Source: UBA993 sp964389365 (lineage in GTDB: Bacteria > Bacillota > Dethiobacteria > DTU022). From it: a stretch of 64,000 bases of DNA. The notes beneath the pieces are model-generated. The model was not told the DNA's origin. It ran no database searches and was given only the letters and a program-made list of their open reading frames with translations. The DNA lies in NCBI GenBank assembly GCA_964389365.1, contig CAYMDO010000008.1, positions 1 to 64,000 of the forward strand, in the 5' to 3' direction. Within the stretch, counting starts at the first letter, position 1, and each line of letters starts with the position of its first letter. Of this stretch, positions 26,096-35,122 are shown in pieces. The translations under genes and the position numbers were made by a program.

Positions 26096-27532
26096 TCAAG
26101 ATCGTCGGCGTTTATATGAAGCAGGCAACGCCAGCTCTTCCCTGTACTTGGCAACCGTTCTTCTAGAAATATTGATCCCCTTATCCTGCAGCAGCTCGGC
26201 CAGGTTTTGATCGCTAAGCGGCCGGTCTGCATCTTCGGCATCGATCAATTCCCTCATGTAGGTCTTGATGCTGTGCGAAGAGTAATCTACCCCGCCTGCT
26301 CCGGTAAGGCCGCTGGAGAAGAAAAACTTCAAGGGGAACAGGCCCCTGGGGGTCTGGATATACTTGCCGGCACTGGCACGGCTCACTGTTGACTCGTGAA
26401 CTCCGATGTTGGTAGCCACTTCTTTTAAGGTAAGAGGTTTAAGGTTCTTAATGCCCAGCTCCAAAAAGGCTTCCTGAATGCGGACGATTTCCTGGGCAAC
26501 CTTAAAAAGGGTAATCCTTCTTTGTTCGATGCTGCGGATCAGCCAGTATGCTTTTTCAATCTTTGCCTTGACATAGCTTGAAAGCTGCTCATCGCCGGCG
26601 CCGTCTCTCAGGATCTGCTGGTAAAACGGGCTGATAACCAGGTGCGGGATTCTGCTGTCGTTAGCCGTCACAAGATACTGACCGTCAATTTTTTCAACCA
26701 GAATATCGGGTACGATGTAGCGTGTCTCTTCACCCTCGCCGAAAATACTGCCCGGCTTTGGATTTAGCGTGCGGATGAAATCAACCGCTTCTTTCACCTG
26801 CTCTTCCGTGCAACCGAGCCGGCCGGTCAGAAAACGGTAACGGCCGTCCGCGGCGGCAGGTAGGTAGTGGGTGACAACAGCTACTGCCAGCTGAGGAGGA
26901 TCGTCCAGGCGCTGCAGCTGCAGTAAAAGGCATTCCTGCAGATTGCGGCAGCCAATACCGGCGGGCTCAAGCTTTTGAATAACTTTTAACGCATCTTCGG
27001 TTTCAGCAGGTTCGGCACCGATCGCTTCGGTCAGATCTTCAAGTTCACCCTGCAGGTACCCGTTGTGATCCAGGTTTCCTGCCAGGTAAGCGGCAACGTT
27101 AAACTGATGCGGCGAAAGGTTAAGCATCCGCAGCTGCGCGCAAAGATCTTCCTGCATGGAGCCGGTCATACCGGCACAATTTTCTACAGTTGGCTGATGT
27201 TCAGCATCCTCGCGCGAACGGACCGGAGCATAATAGCTGCTGTCAAGGTCCATGTCGCGAAAATACTCTTCCCAGGGCAGATCGTCTGCGGAAGCTGCTG
27301 CTGCCGCTTCGCCGGCTGCTGCCGCTTCTTCGTTTTCCGATTCTTTATCCTGCTCTTTTTCCGGTTCGGGGTTATCCTGAATCTCCAGGACCGGGTTGTC
27401 CAGCAACTCCTGCTCGATATGTTCGATCAGCTCGAGCGAGGAGTACTGCAAAAGGGTAATTGCCAGCTTCAGCTCAGGTGTGATAATTAGTTTTTGGCTT
27501 TGTTCAAGCTTTAAGTTATAATCGATTTTCAT
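26096..27532 (-). CDS. rpoN: RNA polymerase sigma-54 factor
   Basis: A 478-residue alternative sigma factor that needs enhancer-binding ATPases. The N-terminal region I is Gln/Leu-rich (LEQSQKLIITPELKLAITLL), region II is acidic (about residues 50-80, Glu/Ala-rich), then comes the core-binding part, the HTH (LKEVATNIGVHESTVSRAS) and the C-terminal RpoN box ISRRTVAKYREEL. ATG 27532 has GGGAG upstream. It lies 20 bases before pgk, so sigma-54 and lower glycolysis appear co-transcribed. No enhancer-binding protein is encoded in the window. Confidence 0.95.
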   Translation of the reverse strand: MKIDYNLKLEQSQKLIITPELKLAITLLQYSSLELIEHIEQELLDNPVLEIQDNPEPEKEQDKESENEEAAAAGEAAAAASADDLPWEEYFRDMDLDSSYYAPVRSREDAEHQPTVENCAGMTGSMQEDLCAQLRMLNLSPHQFNVAAYLAGNLDHNGYLQGELEDLTEAIGAEPAETEDALKVIQKLEPAGIGCRNLQECLLLQLQRLDDPPQLAVAVVTHYLPAAADGRYRFLTGRLGCTEEQVKEAVDFIRTLNPKPGSIFGEGEETRYIVPDILVEKIDGQYLVTANDSRIPHLVISPFYQQILRDGAGDEQLSSYVKAKIEKAYWLIRSIEQRRITLFKVAQEIVRIQEAFLELGIKNLKPLTLKEVATNIGVHESTVSRASAGKYIQTPRGLFPLKFFFSSGLTGAGGVDYSSHSIKTYMRELIDAEDADRPLSDQNLAELLQDKGINISRRTVAKYREELALPASYKRRRS

Positions 27533-27643
27533 ATAACCGGCTCCCGCCAAACCATATTCATTCCGGCCCTGTGGTCTAAAAGCCTATTTCGACAACAGAA
27601 GCTGCATTTCCTGCCTTTAATTACCCGGCTGGCATGATATTTG

Positions 27644-28588
27644 CTACGGTTTGGTTTTACCGGTTTTACGGCTGATCTGCTCCAGCTGCCGGAAACGGTG
27701 ACTGATACCTGACTTTGTTAGCGGAGGGTTTGACAATTCGCCTAACTCTTTAAAAGACGCTTCGGGATATTTGCGGCGCAGCAGGACAATCTCTTTCAAT
27801 GACGGGGAAAGAGTATTAAGGCCGAAGGTGCGGTCAATTTCGTCGATCAGGTCCAGCTGGTGCTGGGCTGAAGCCACTACTTTTCCGAGGTTGGCTGTTT
27901 CACAGTTCACCAGGCGGTTAACCCTGTTGCGCATGCTCTTGACCACGCGCTGGCTTTCCAACTGCAGCAGGGCGCTTCCGGCGCCGATTATCCTCAGGAA
28001 GTCGGCAACGGCCTCGGCATTTTTAAAATAGAGATATGCTGTATCGTTTCTGATCCTTAATAGCGGATCAAGGTGGTAGAAATGGAGCAACTGCTGATAT
28101 ACCCCCGTATCTTCGGGGCTGCCGCAGTTTATTTCCAGGTGGTAGCCTGAGCGCCTGGAAACAGAAATACTGCCACCGGCCAGAAATGCGCCTTTTAAAA
28201 AAGCCCTGCGGCAGCAGCTTCGCCTTGGAACAGCACCATAGCGGCGCGACAGGGTTAAAAAACGGCCGGCTTCTTTCAGGTCAAGATAGACCAGCAGCGC
28301 ATCTACCTGCCCGCTGCCGTAGACCTGGACTACAAACTGGCTTCTGCGCAGCCGTACCTCCTGCCGCCGATAAATCAGCGGCGCTTCCACCCCCGCTTGA
28401 CGAAGCAGGTTAAACAGGCGGCGGGCAACGGAAATATGGTCAACCATGACACTGAGGCTGTAATCCTTCTGCCTGAAAGTGTAATAGCCGCTTTTAAGCA
28501 AAAGTGCTTTCAGCTCCCAGGAACTGCAGCATTGAGAACCGGCTTCCTGCCTGGTCAGCTCTTCCTTGACCTGCCTGGTTAAAGACAA
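27644..28588 (-). CDS. whiA: DNA-binding protein WhiA
   Basis: A 314-residue WhiA/YvcL protein with an N-terminal LAGLIDADG-like fold (CCRRAFLKGAFLAGGSIS) and a C-terminal helix-turn-helix (YPEASFKELGELSNPPLTKS, GISHRFRQLEQIS). In Bacillota it is linked to cell division and chromosome segregation. It follows rapZ by 18 bases. The yvcK gene that usually separates rapZ from whiA is missing here. Ends with TAG. Confidence 0.94.
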   Translation of the reverse strand: MSLTRQVKEELTRQEAGSQCCSSWELKALLLKSGYYTFRQKDYSLSVMVDHISVARRLFNLLRQAGVEAPLIYRRQEVRLRRSQFVVQVYGSGQVDALLVYLDLKEAGRFLTLSRRYGAVPRRSCCRRAFLKGAFLAGGSISVSRRSGYHLEINCGSPEDTGVYQQLLHFYHLDPLLRIRNDTAYLYFKNAEAVADFLRIIGAGSALLQLESQRVVKSMRNRVNRLVNCETANLGKVVASAQHQLDLIDEIDRTFGLNTLSPSLKEIVLLRRKYPEASFKELGELSNPPLTKSGISHRFRQLEQISRKTGKTKP

Positions 28589-28606
28589 GGGATTCCCTCC
28601 CGGTTC

Positions 28607-29467
28607 CTATTTTTCGATGTCGCGGTGTTCCACCGCTACGTTGTAACGGGAGCCCAAAAACCGCCCCAGATCTTCCGCGAGCACCACCGATCGATGTTTC
28701 CCCCCGGTACAGCCGATACTGATCACAAGGTTAGACTTTCCTTCCTTAATATAAAAAGGAATCGAAAATTCGAGCAGGTCTTTAACCTTATCGAAGTAAC
28801 GCCCCGTCTCCGACCACTTCCAGACAAACTCCCTGACCCGGTTATCTTCGCCCGTCAGCTGTTTAAATTCTTCAACATAGTAAGGGTTGGGCAAAAAGCG
28901 AACATCAAATACCAGGTCCGAGTCCGGCGGCAAACCATGCTTGAAGCCAAAAGAAAGCAGCTGAATCCGCATATTTTTATCACGCTGTTCCGGTTCATAG
29001 ATATCAACTATCTTTGCTTTAAGTTCCCAGGGCTTGAGGGCGGTAGTATCGATTTCCCGGCTCGCTTTACCGCGCAGGGCGCTTAGCGCCTCCTGCTCCC
29101 TGCCGATCGCCTCCGGCAGGCTGAGCCCACCCAGGGGATGCCGACGGCGTGTCTCCTTGTAGCGTCGAATCAGCGTTTCATCTGAGGCAACAAGAAAGAG
29201 AATCTCGTAATCGACATTATAGCCCTCCAACTCCTGTAAAGCCTTGAACAGGTCATTGAAGAAAGCCGCCCCGCGCATGTCGCAGACTAATGCCACTTTT
29301 TTGTTTTCCGACTGCAAAATAAGGTCGGCAAACTTCGAGATCAAAGTAGGCGGCATATTGTCTACGCAGTAGTAGCCCAGGTCCTCAAAACAATCCAGGG
29401 CATGGCTCTTGCCTGCGCCTGACAGCCCGGTGATCAAAATCATCCTGATCGCAACAGCCCTCTCCAT
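28607..29467 (-). CDS. rapZ: RNase adapter/nucleotide-binding protein RapZ (YvcJ)
   Basis: A 286-residue protein with a Walker A loop (ITGLSGAGKSHALDCFEDLG) and the C-terminal SIGCTGGKHRSVVLAE motif of the RapZ/YvcJ family. In E. coli it guides small-RNA decay; in Bacillus YvcJ binds and hydrolyses nucleotides. ATG 29467 has AGGAGGG upstream within the end of the HAD gene, so the two are coupled. An ATG at 29443 is an alternative. Ends with TAG. Confidence 0.93.
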   Translation of the reverse strand: MERAVAIRMILITGLSGAGKSHALDCFEDLGYYCVDNMPPTLISKFADLILQSENKKVALVCDMRGAAFFNDLFKALQELEGYNVDYEILFLVASDETLIRRYKETRRRHPLGGLSLPEAIGREQEALSALRGKASREIDTTALKPWELKAKIVDIYEPEQRDKNMRIQLLSFGFKHGLPPDSDLVFDVRFLPNPYYVEEFKQLTGEDNRVREFVWKWSETGRYFDKVKDLLEFSIPFYIKEGKSNLVISIGCTGGKHRSVVLAEDLGRFLGSRYNVAVEHRDIEK

Positions 29468-29470
29468 CCG

Positions 29471-30292
29471 CTATCCCTCCTGCTCCAGAATAAAGCGCTC
29501 GATTATCTCCGCAACCCCGTCATCTTCATTTGAAGCGGCCACATAATCGGCAGCCGCTTTAACTTCGGGGCGGGCATTGCCCACCGCCACGCCCAGCCCG
29601 GCGAAAGCAAGCATATCTATGTCATTCGGGCCGTCACCGACAGCAATCACCTGCTCGGGCCTGATCCCCTGCTGTTCTGTAAACCAGCTGAGCGTCTGCC
29701 CCTTGGTCGCCAGTCGATCCGTAATCTCCAGGAAATACGGCCTAGATTGCAGGATGGCCAGCCGGTCATTAAAATCAGCCCGCAGGGTTTCCTCGATATC
29801 CTCAATTGTGCCGTCCCAGTGGATAATGCTCATTTTCGTCGGGCAGCTGCCGTTGCGCATAAGAAATCTGCTTAGGCTGCCGACCGGCTGCAGTTCGATG
29901 CCGGTCATAGCCTGGTAGTAGCGGGACTGCTCGCTTTCTTCCCTGATGAATAGCTGATCCTCGAGGAAAACGGAGATGTGGTACCCGGTTTTTTCTGCCC
30001 GTTCCAGCACATCAACTGCAACCTGGTTTGGAATCGGCCGGTGCAGCAGCGTTTCCATGCTGCGGGCCTTTTTGACCAGGGCGCCGTGGTAATTGATCAA
30101 CGGGCAGTCTTCTTTAAACCCCAGCTCTTCCAGGTAACCGACAGATGTTTTGAACATCCGCCCGGTAACAATTAGGAATTTAACCCCCGCTAAAACAGCC
30201 CGGCGGATTGATACCCGGTTGCGCTCCGAAATGGACGAGCTGCTGTTCAACAGCGTATCGTCAAGATCGACGGCCAGCAGGCGATATTCCAT
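29471..30292 (-). CDS. HAD-superfamily (Cof-type) phosphatase
   Basis: A 273-residue Cof/IIB-type HAD hydrolase. The nucleophile motif is LLAVDLDDTLLNS, motif II is IVTGR, and the acidic motif IV is VIAVGDGPNDIDMLAFAGLG, after a Lys of motif III in ATKGQTLSW. It likely removes phosphate from sugar phosphates or flavin-related compounds; the true substrate is unknown. ATG 30292 has GAGGT upstream. The gene sits directly before rapZ. Ends with TAG. Confidence 0.88.
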   Translation of the reverse strand: MEYRLLAVDLDDTLLNSSSSISERNRVSIRRAVLAGVKFLIVTGRMFKTSVGYLEELGFKEDCPLINYHGALVKKARSMETLLHRPIPNQVAVDVLERAEKTGYHISVFLEDQLFIREESEQSRYYQAMTGIELQPVGSLSRFLMRNGSCPTKMSIIHWDGTIEDIEETLRADFNDRLAILQSRPYFLEITDRLATKGQTLSWFTEQQGIRPEQVIAVGDGPNDIDMLAFAGLGVAVGNARPEVKAAADYVAASNEDDGVAEIIERFILEQEG

Positions 30293-30364
30293 AACCTGAT
30301 CCACCTCGGTTATACTATACCATACAGTGCATGCCCGGTTTTACCGGCCGGCGCAAAAACCCCT

Positions 30365-32221
30365 TTATTTAAGCCCGGCACGGCCGGCCGCGTAGATTTT
30401 TTCCGCCAGGGCACGGTTAATGCCCGGCACACTGCAAAGCTCTTCAATGCCGGCCAAACGCACCTGCTCGATACTGCCAAATGCAGCTAGCAAAGCCGCC
30501 CTCTTTGCCGGGCCGACCCCCGGAATATTCTCAAGTCGCGATCGGATAGCGCTGCGGCCCTTCAGCGCCCGGTGGCCGCTTACAGCAAAACGGTGCGCCT
30601 CGTTCCTGATCCGCTGCAGCAGCTGCAGGGCGGCATTATCCGCCGGCAGCATCACCGGCAGTGACGACCCGGCCAGGTAGAGGCGATCCGGGTCTTTGGC
30701 CAGGGCCGCAAGAGGGACTTTTTCAAGCGGGCCGCCGTGCAGGGCTTCAGCTGCTGAGCTTAGCTGGCCTCTGCCCCCATCAATCAGGAGCAGGTCGGGC
30801 TGCGGCCCCCTGGCGGCGCCTGCCGCCATCCTCTGCAAAACCTCGGCCAGGGCCGCATAGTCATCGCCCGGTGCCGCTTTTTTAATATTAAAACGGCGGT
30901 ACTCATCTTTACCGGCTTCGCCGTTAATGAAAACAACCATCGCCCCGACAGCAGCCCCGCCGCGCAGGTGTGAGATATCGTATGCTTCAATCCGCTCCGG
31001 GGGCTGTTCGGCACCAAGCAGGCGGCCCAGTTCGGCCAGCGGCTCTTCTGTGCGGCGTGATCTTGTTTCCGCCTCTTCTTCCAGTTTTAAGAGAGCGTTT
31101 TTCTCGGCCAGGTTAACCAGCTTGTGCAGACTGCCCCACCGGGGTGACCGCAGTTTAACCCTGTAGCCGGCCTTATCGCCCAACCAGGCAGAAATCAGCT
31201 CTGCATCAGCAGGCTCAGTGCCGGACACTATTTCCGGAGGAGGTTTTTCAACCCGGCTGTAGTAAGATTTAATAAATGAGGCCATAACCTCTGCGTCGTC
31301 AAGATCATCGGCTCCGGTCAGGTTAAAATGCTTCTGGCTGAGCAGCTTGCCATCGCGGACCATGAACAGGTGAACCGCAGCATATATATTAAGCCGGGCC
31401 AGGGCCAGGATGTCGCTGTCGGGCCTGCCCCCGGTGAACAGCATCTTCTGCTGCTGCCCGGTTACCTGCTGCAGGGCCAGGCAGCGATCCCGGATAGCGG
31501 CTGCCCTTTCAAATTGTTCGGCGGCTGCGGCTGCTTCCATATCGCGTATTAAACCTTTTTCCAGTTCGCCAAGCCGTCCCTCCAGGAAGAGTGCCGTCTG
31601 CTGAACAACCTGCATGTAGTCTTCGGGGCCGACCGCCTCATCTCCGCGGCAGGGCGCCAGGCAGCGCTTAATCTGGTAATTGAGGCAGGGCCTTTCAGCT
31701 GCCGGGCTGCCATCCAGCGGCTGACGGCAGCGGCGCAGGGGTAACAGAGTGCCGAGGAAATCCATCGTATCACGCACAGCGCCGACGTCGGTATATGGGC
31801 CAAAGCGGCGCTCGGACCTTCCCGGGTAAGCCTCAAAGCGCGCTTTGCGCGAGCTTTTCTGCGCAAGGCGCAGCAGCTCCAGGCGCGGGTATAACTCGGG
31901 GGTAATCAGCAGGTAAGGGTAATCCTTGTCATCCTTCAGGTTAACGTTAAAACGGGGGCGGTGCTCCTTAATCAGGCTGCACTCAAGGATGAGCGCTTCG
32001 ACTTCACTGTCAGTAACCAGGTAATCGATCGAGGCGAGCTGATTCAGGAGCGAACGCAGGCGCGGGGAAAAATCAACTTTGCCGGTCAGGTACGAACGGA
32101 CCCTCTTGCGCAGCGAACCGGCTTTGCCGACATAAATAATCCGGTCCTGCCTGTCCTTCAGCAGGTAAACGCCAGGCAGGTCGGGAAAACGGCTGACCTT
32201 ATCCTTAAGCTCTTCCAACAC
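30365..32221 (-). CDS. uvrC: Excinuclease ABC subunit C
   Basis: A 618-residue nuclease that cuts on both sides of a DNA lesion after UvrA/UvrB recognition. N-terminal GIY-YIG domain (LPGVYLLKD...IIYVGKAGSLRKRV), UvrB-interacting UVR motif near residues 205-240, C-terminal RNase H-like nuclease domain (AYDISHLRGGAAVGAMVVF, LLIDGGRGQLS) and a helix-hairpin-helix end (LENIPGVGPAKRAALLAAFG). Starts with GTG 32221. It is the last gene of the uvrB-uvrA-uvrC run. Confidence 0.95.
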   Translation of the reverse strand: MLEELKDKVSRFPDLPGVYLLKDRQDRIIYVGKAGSLRKRVRSYLTGKVDFSPRLRSLLNQLASIDYLVTDSEVEALILECSLIKEHRPRFNVNLKDDKDYPYLLITPELYPRLELLRLAQKSSRKARFEAYPGRSERRFGPYTDVGAVRDTMDFLGTLLPLRRCRQPLDGSPAAERPCLNYQIKRCLAPCRGDEAVGPEDYMQVVQQTALFLEGRLGELEKGLIRDMEAAAAAEQFERAAAIRDRCLALQQVTGQQQKMLFTGGRPDSDILALARLNIYAAVHLFMVRDGKLLSQKHFNLTGADDLDDAEVMASFIKSYYSRVEKPPPEIVSGTEPADAELISAWLGDKAGYRVKLRSPRWGSLHKLVNLAEKNALLKLEEEAETRSRRTEEPLAELGRLLGAEQPPERIEAYDISHLRGGAAVGAMVVFINGEAGKDEYRRFNIKKAAPGDDYAALAEVLQRMAAGAARGPQPDLLLIDGGRGQLSSAAEALHGGPLEKVPLAALAKDPDRLYLAGSSLPVMLPADNAALQLLQRIRNEAHRFAVSGHRALKGRSAIRSRLENIPGVGPAKRAALLAAFGSIEQVRLAGIEELCSVPGINRALAEKIYAAGRAGLK

Positions 32222-32242
32222 CTGACCATCCCCACCAGATTT

Positions 32243-35101
32243 TTAAGAGATACCTGAAATATTCCCGCCCTTTTTACTGCCGGCCCCGAGCACCCCGGCC
32301 AGCCACTGTCCGGTATACGACTGCTTACATGCTGCCACTTCTTCGGGAGTGCCGGAGGCAACCACCCGGCCGCCGCCGTCTCCGCCTTCCGGGCCTAAAT
32401 CAATTAAATAATCGGCCCTCTTCAGCACATCTAAATTGTGCTCGATTACCACGACCGTGTTGCCGCTTTCCACCAGGCGGTCCAGTATGATCAGCAATTT
32501 ATTGATATCATCAAGGTGCAGTCCCGTGGTCGGCTCGTCCAGGATATACATGCTGCGCCCGTTGCTGCGTCTCGACAGCTCGGTGGCAAGCTTGACCCGC
32601 TGCGCTTCTCCGCCGGACAGTGTGGTTGCCGACTGGCCAAGATGAATGTAGCCGAGGCCCACGTCGTAAAGCAGCTGCAGCTTACGCTGGATTTTCGGAA
32701 TCGCCGAAAAAAAATCAAGCGCCTCCTCCACAGTCATCTCCAGCACATCGGCAATATTCTTCTCTTTGTAACGCACCTCGAGAGTTTCACGGTTATAGCG
32801 TTTTCCGCCGCAAACCTCGCATGGTACATATACGTCGGGCAGAAAGTGCATCTCGATCCGTAAGATACCGTCGCCGCGACAGGCTTCGCAGCGCCCGCCT
32901 TTAACATTAAAGCTAAACCGCCCCTGCTTATAGCCGCGGCGACGCGATTCCGGGGTTTTGGCAAAAAGTTCGCGAATACCGTCAAAGAGGCCGGTGTAAG
33001 TGGCCGGGTTTGAGCGTGGCGTGCGGCCGATCGGCGACTGGTCTATTTCAATAACCTTGTCAAGCTGTTCCGCGCCTTCCAGAGCGCGGTGTTCACCGGA
33101 CTGTTCCCGCGAACGCTGCAGTTTACGGGCCAGCGCCCGGGCCAGGATCTCGTTAATCAGGGTGCTCTTGCCGGAACCGGAAACCCCCGCCACACAGACA
33201 AAGAGGCCCAGCGGTATACCCACATCAATATTTTTCAGATTGTGCTCGCTGGCCCCGCGGATCCAGAGCCAGCGGTCGTTTGTGCTTCGCCTGGCTACCG
33301 GCAGGGGAACAACCCGCCTCCCTGCCAGATAGTCGCCGGTTATCGATTCACGGGCAGCAACAATATCTTCAAGCGTGCCATCAGCTACAATCGAGCCGCC
33401 TCCGGCCCCAGCGCCCGGGCCGATATCGACAATATGATCGGCGTTCCGGATCGTCTCTTCATCATGTTCGACCACCAGCACCGTATTGCCCAGATCCCGC
33501 AGCGCTTTCAGCGTTACGATCAGGCGGGCATTATCGCGCTGGTGCAGGCCGATGCTTGGTTCATCAAGGATATAGATCACCCCGGTTAACCCGGAACCGA
33601 TCTGGGTTGCCAGCCTGATTCGCTGTGCTTCACCGCCTGAAAGGGTCGCCGCCGCCCGATCAAGAGTCAGGTACTGCAGGCCAACGTTAAACAAAAAATT
33701 TAAGCGTTCGCCAATTTCTTTTAACACCTGGCGGGCAATATGTTGTTCCCTGGGTTTCAATTCCAGTTCCCCGAAAAAAAGCCCTGCCTCTTCAACGGTA
33801 AGGGCGGCCAGTTCGGCAATGTTACGCCCGCCCAGCAGCACAGCCAGGCTGGATGGTTTCAGGCGCCGGCCTTCACATGCAGGGCAAGGCCTTACCTGCA
33901 TATAACGGGACAGCTCGGCACGCATATCCTCCGACTCAGTCGCCGCGTAGCGGCGGTCCATGAGCCGCAGCACACCGGGAAACGCCTTGCGGTAAGTACG
34001 TACCCGCTTGAACATATTTACATAGCGAAAATTGATCAATTCAGTTGATCCGTAAAGAATCTTCCGCTGTTCCTCAGGCTCAAGATCTTTAAAAGGCTTG
34101 TCGAGATCGATGTTCCAGTCTTTTGCTGCCGATGCAAGAAACTGCATGTAGTAATTTTGCCCGGACCAGGGGTGAATAGCGCCTTCGCTGATGGATAGCT
34201 CGGGATAGGGAATTACCAGATCGACGGCAAACTCGGCTTTCGTTCCGAGCCCGCTGCAATCAGGGCAGGCACCGTAAGGGCTGTTAAAGGAGAAAATACG
34301 CGGGCTGATCTCTTCAAAACTGAACCCGCACTCGGCACAGGCAAAATTTTCGCTGAACAGCTGCTCCGTGCTGCCCACTTCCTCAACCAGGACCAGGCCC
34401 TCGCTCAACCTGAGCGCTGTTTCGATCGAATCGGCCAGGCGGGTGCGAATATCCTCACGCAGCACCAGGCGGTCAACTACCACCTCGATATCGTGCTTCT
34501 TCTGCCTGTCGAGAATGATATCATCGTCCAGCTCCCGCACTTCCCCGTCGACTCGCGCGCGCACATAGCCTTTTCGGCGCATCTCTTCCAACAGCCGCGA
34601 ATACTCGCCCTTACGGCTGCGTACCAGGGGGGCCATTACATGGATCTTGGTTTCTGCAGGCAAAGCCATCACCTGGTCAACCATTTGCTGGGCTGACTGC
34701 TGGCTGATCGGCTTTTCGCAAAACGGGCAGTAGGGATGCCCGATGCGCGCGTAAAGCAGGCGGATGTAATCATAAATCTCCGTCACCGTGCCGACAGTGG
34801 AACGCGGGTTCCGTGAAGCCGTCTTCTGGTCGATGGAGATCGCCGGGGAGAGCCCTTCGATCTGATCCAGATCCGGTTTATCCATCTGCCCCAAAAACTG
34901 GCGGGCATAAGCCGACAGCGATTCAACGTAGCGCCTCTGCCCCTCGGCGTAGATTGTATCAAAGGCCAGCGACGATTTGCCGGAGCCGCTCAGGCCTGTA
35001 AAAACAATCAGTTTATTGCGCGGCAGGGTCAGGTTGACGTTTTTCAGATTATGCTCCCTGGCCCCGCGTATTATGATTTCCCCTGCAGCCAACAGTTCCA
35101 C
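32243..35101 (-). CDS. uvrA: Excinuclease ABC subunit A
   Basis: The 952-residue damage-recognition ATPase. Two ABC cassettes have Walker A loops FTGLSGSGKSSLAFDT and VAGVSGSGKSTLINEI and two signature motifs (LSGGEAQRIRLATQIG, LSGGEAQRVKLATEL). Zinc-binding cysteines occur in CPFC..., CAECGFSF...CPDCSG and CEAC...CEVCGG. Starts with GTG 35101. Encoded between uvrB and uvrC. Confidence 0.96.
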   Translation of the reverse strand: MELLAAGEIIIRGAREHNLKNVNLTLPRNKLIVFTGLSGSGKSSLAFDTIYAEGQRRYVESLSAYARQFLGQMDKPDLDQIEGLSPAISIDQKTASRNPRSTVGTVTEIYDYIRLLYARIGHPYCPFCEKPISQQSAQQMVDQVMALPAETKIHVMAPLVRSRKGEYSRLLEEMRRKGYVRARVDGEVRELDDDIILDRQKKHDIEVVVDRLVLREDIRTRLADSIETALRLSEGLVLVEEVGSTEQLFSENFACAECGFSFEEISPRIFSFNSPYGACPDCSGLGTKAEFAVDLVIPYPELSISEGAIHPWSGQNYYMQFLASAAKDWNIDLDKPFKDLEPEEQRKILYGSTELINFRYVNMFKRVRTYRKAFPGVLRLMDRRYAATESEDMRAELSRYMQVRPCPACEGRRLKPSSLAVLLGGRNIAELAALTVEEAGLFFGELELKPREQHIARQVLKEIGERLNFLFNVGLQYLTLDRAAATLSGGEAQRIRLATQIGSGLTGVIYILDEPSIGLHQRDNARLIVTLKALRDLGNTVLVVEHDEETIRNADHIVDIGPGAGAGGGSIVADGTLEDIVAARESITGDYLAGRRVVPLPVARRSTNDRWLWIRGASEHNLKNIDVGIPLGLFVCVAGVSGSGKSTLINEILARALARKLQRSREQSGEHRALEGAEQLDKVIEIDQSPIGRTPRSNPATYTGLFDGIRELFAKTPESRRRGYKQGRFSFNVKGGRCEACRGDGILRIEMHFLPDVYVPCEVCGGKRYNRETLEVRYKEKNIADVLEMTVEEALDFFSAIPKIQRKLQLLYDVGLGYIHLGQSATTLSGGEAQRVKLATELSRRSNGRSMYILDEPTTGLHLDDINKLLIILDRLVESGNTVVVIEHNLDVLKRADYLIDLGPEGGDGGGRVVASGTPEEVAACKQSYTGQWLAGVLGAGSKKGGNISGIS

Positions 35102-35122
35102 CTCAATTACAGATCAATCTCC

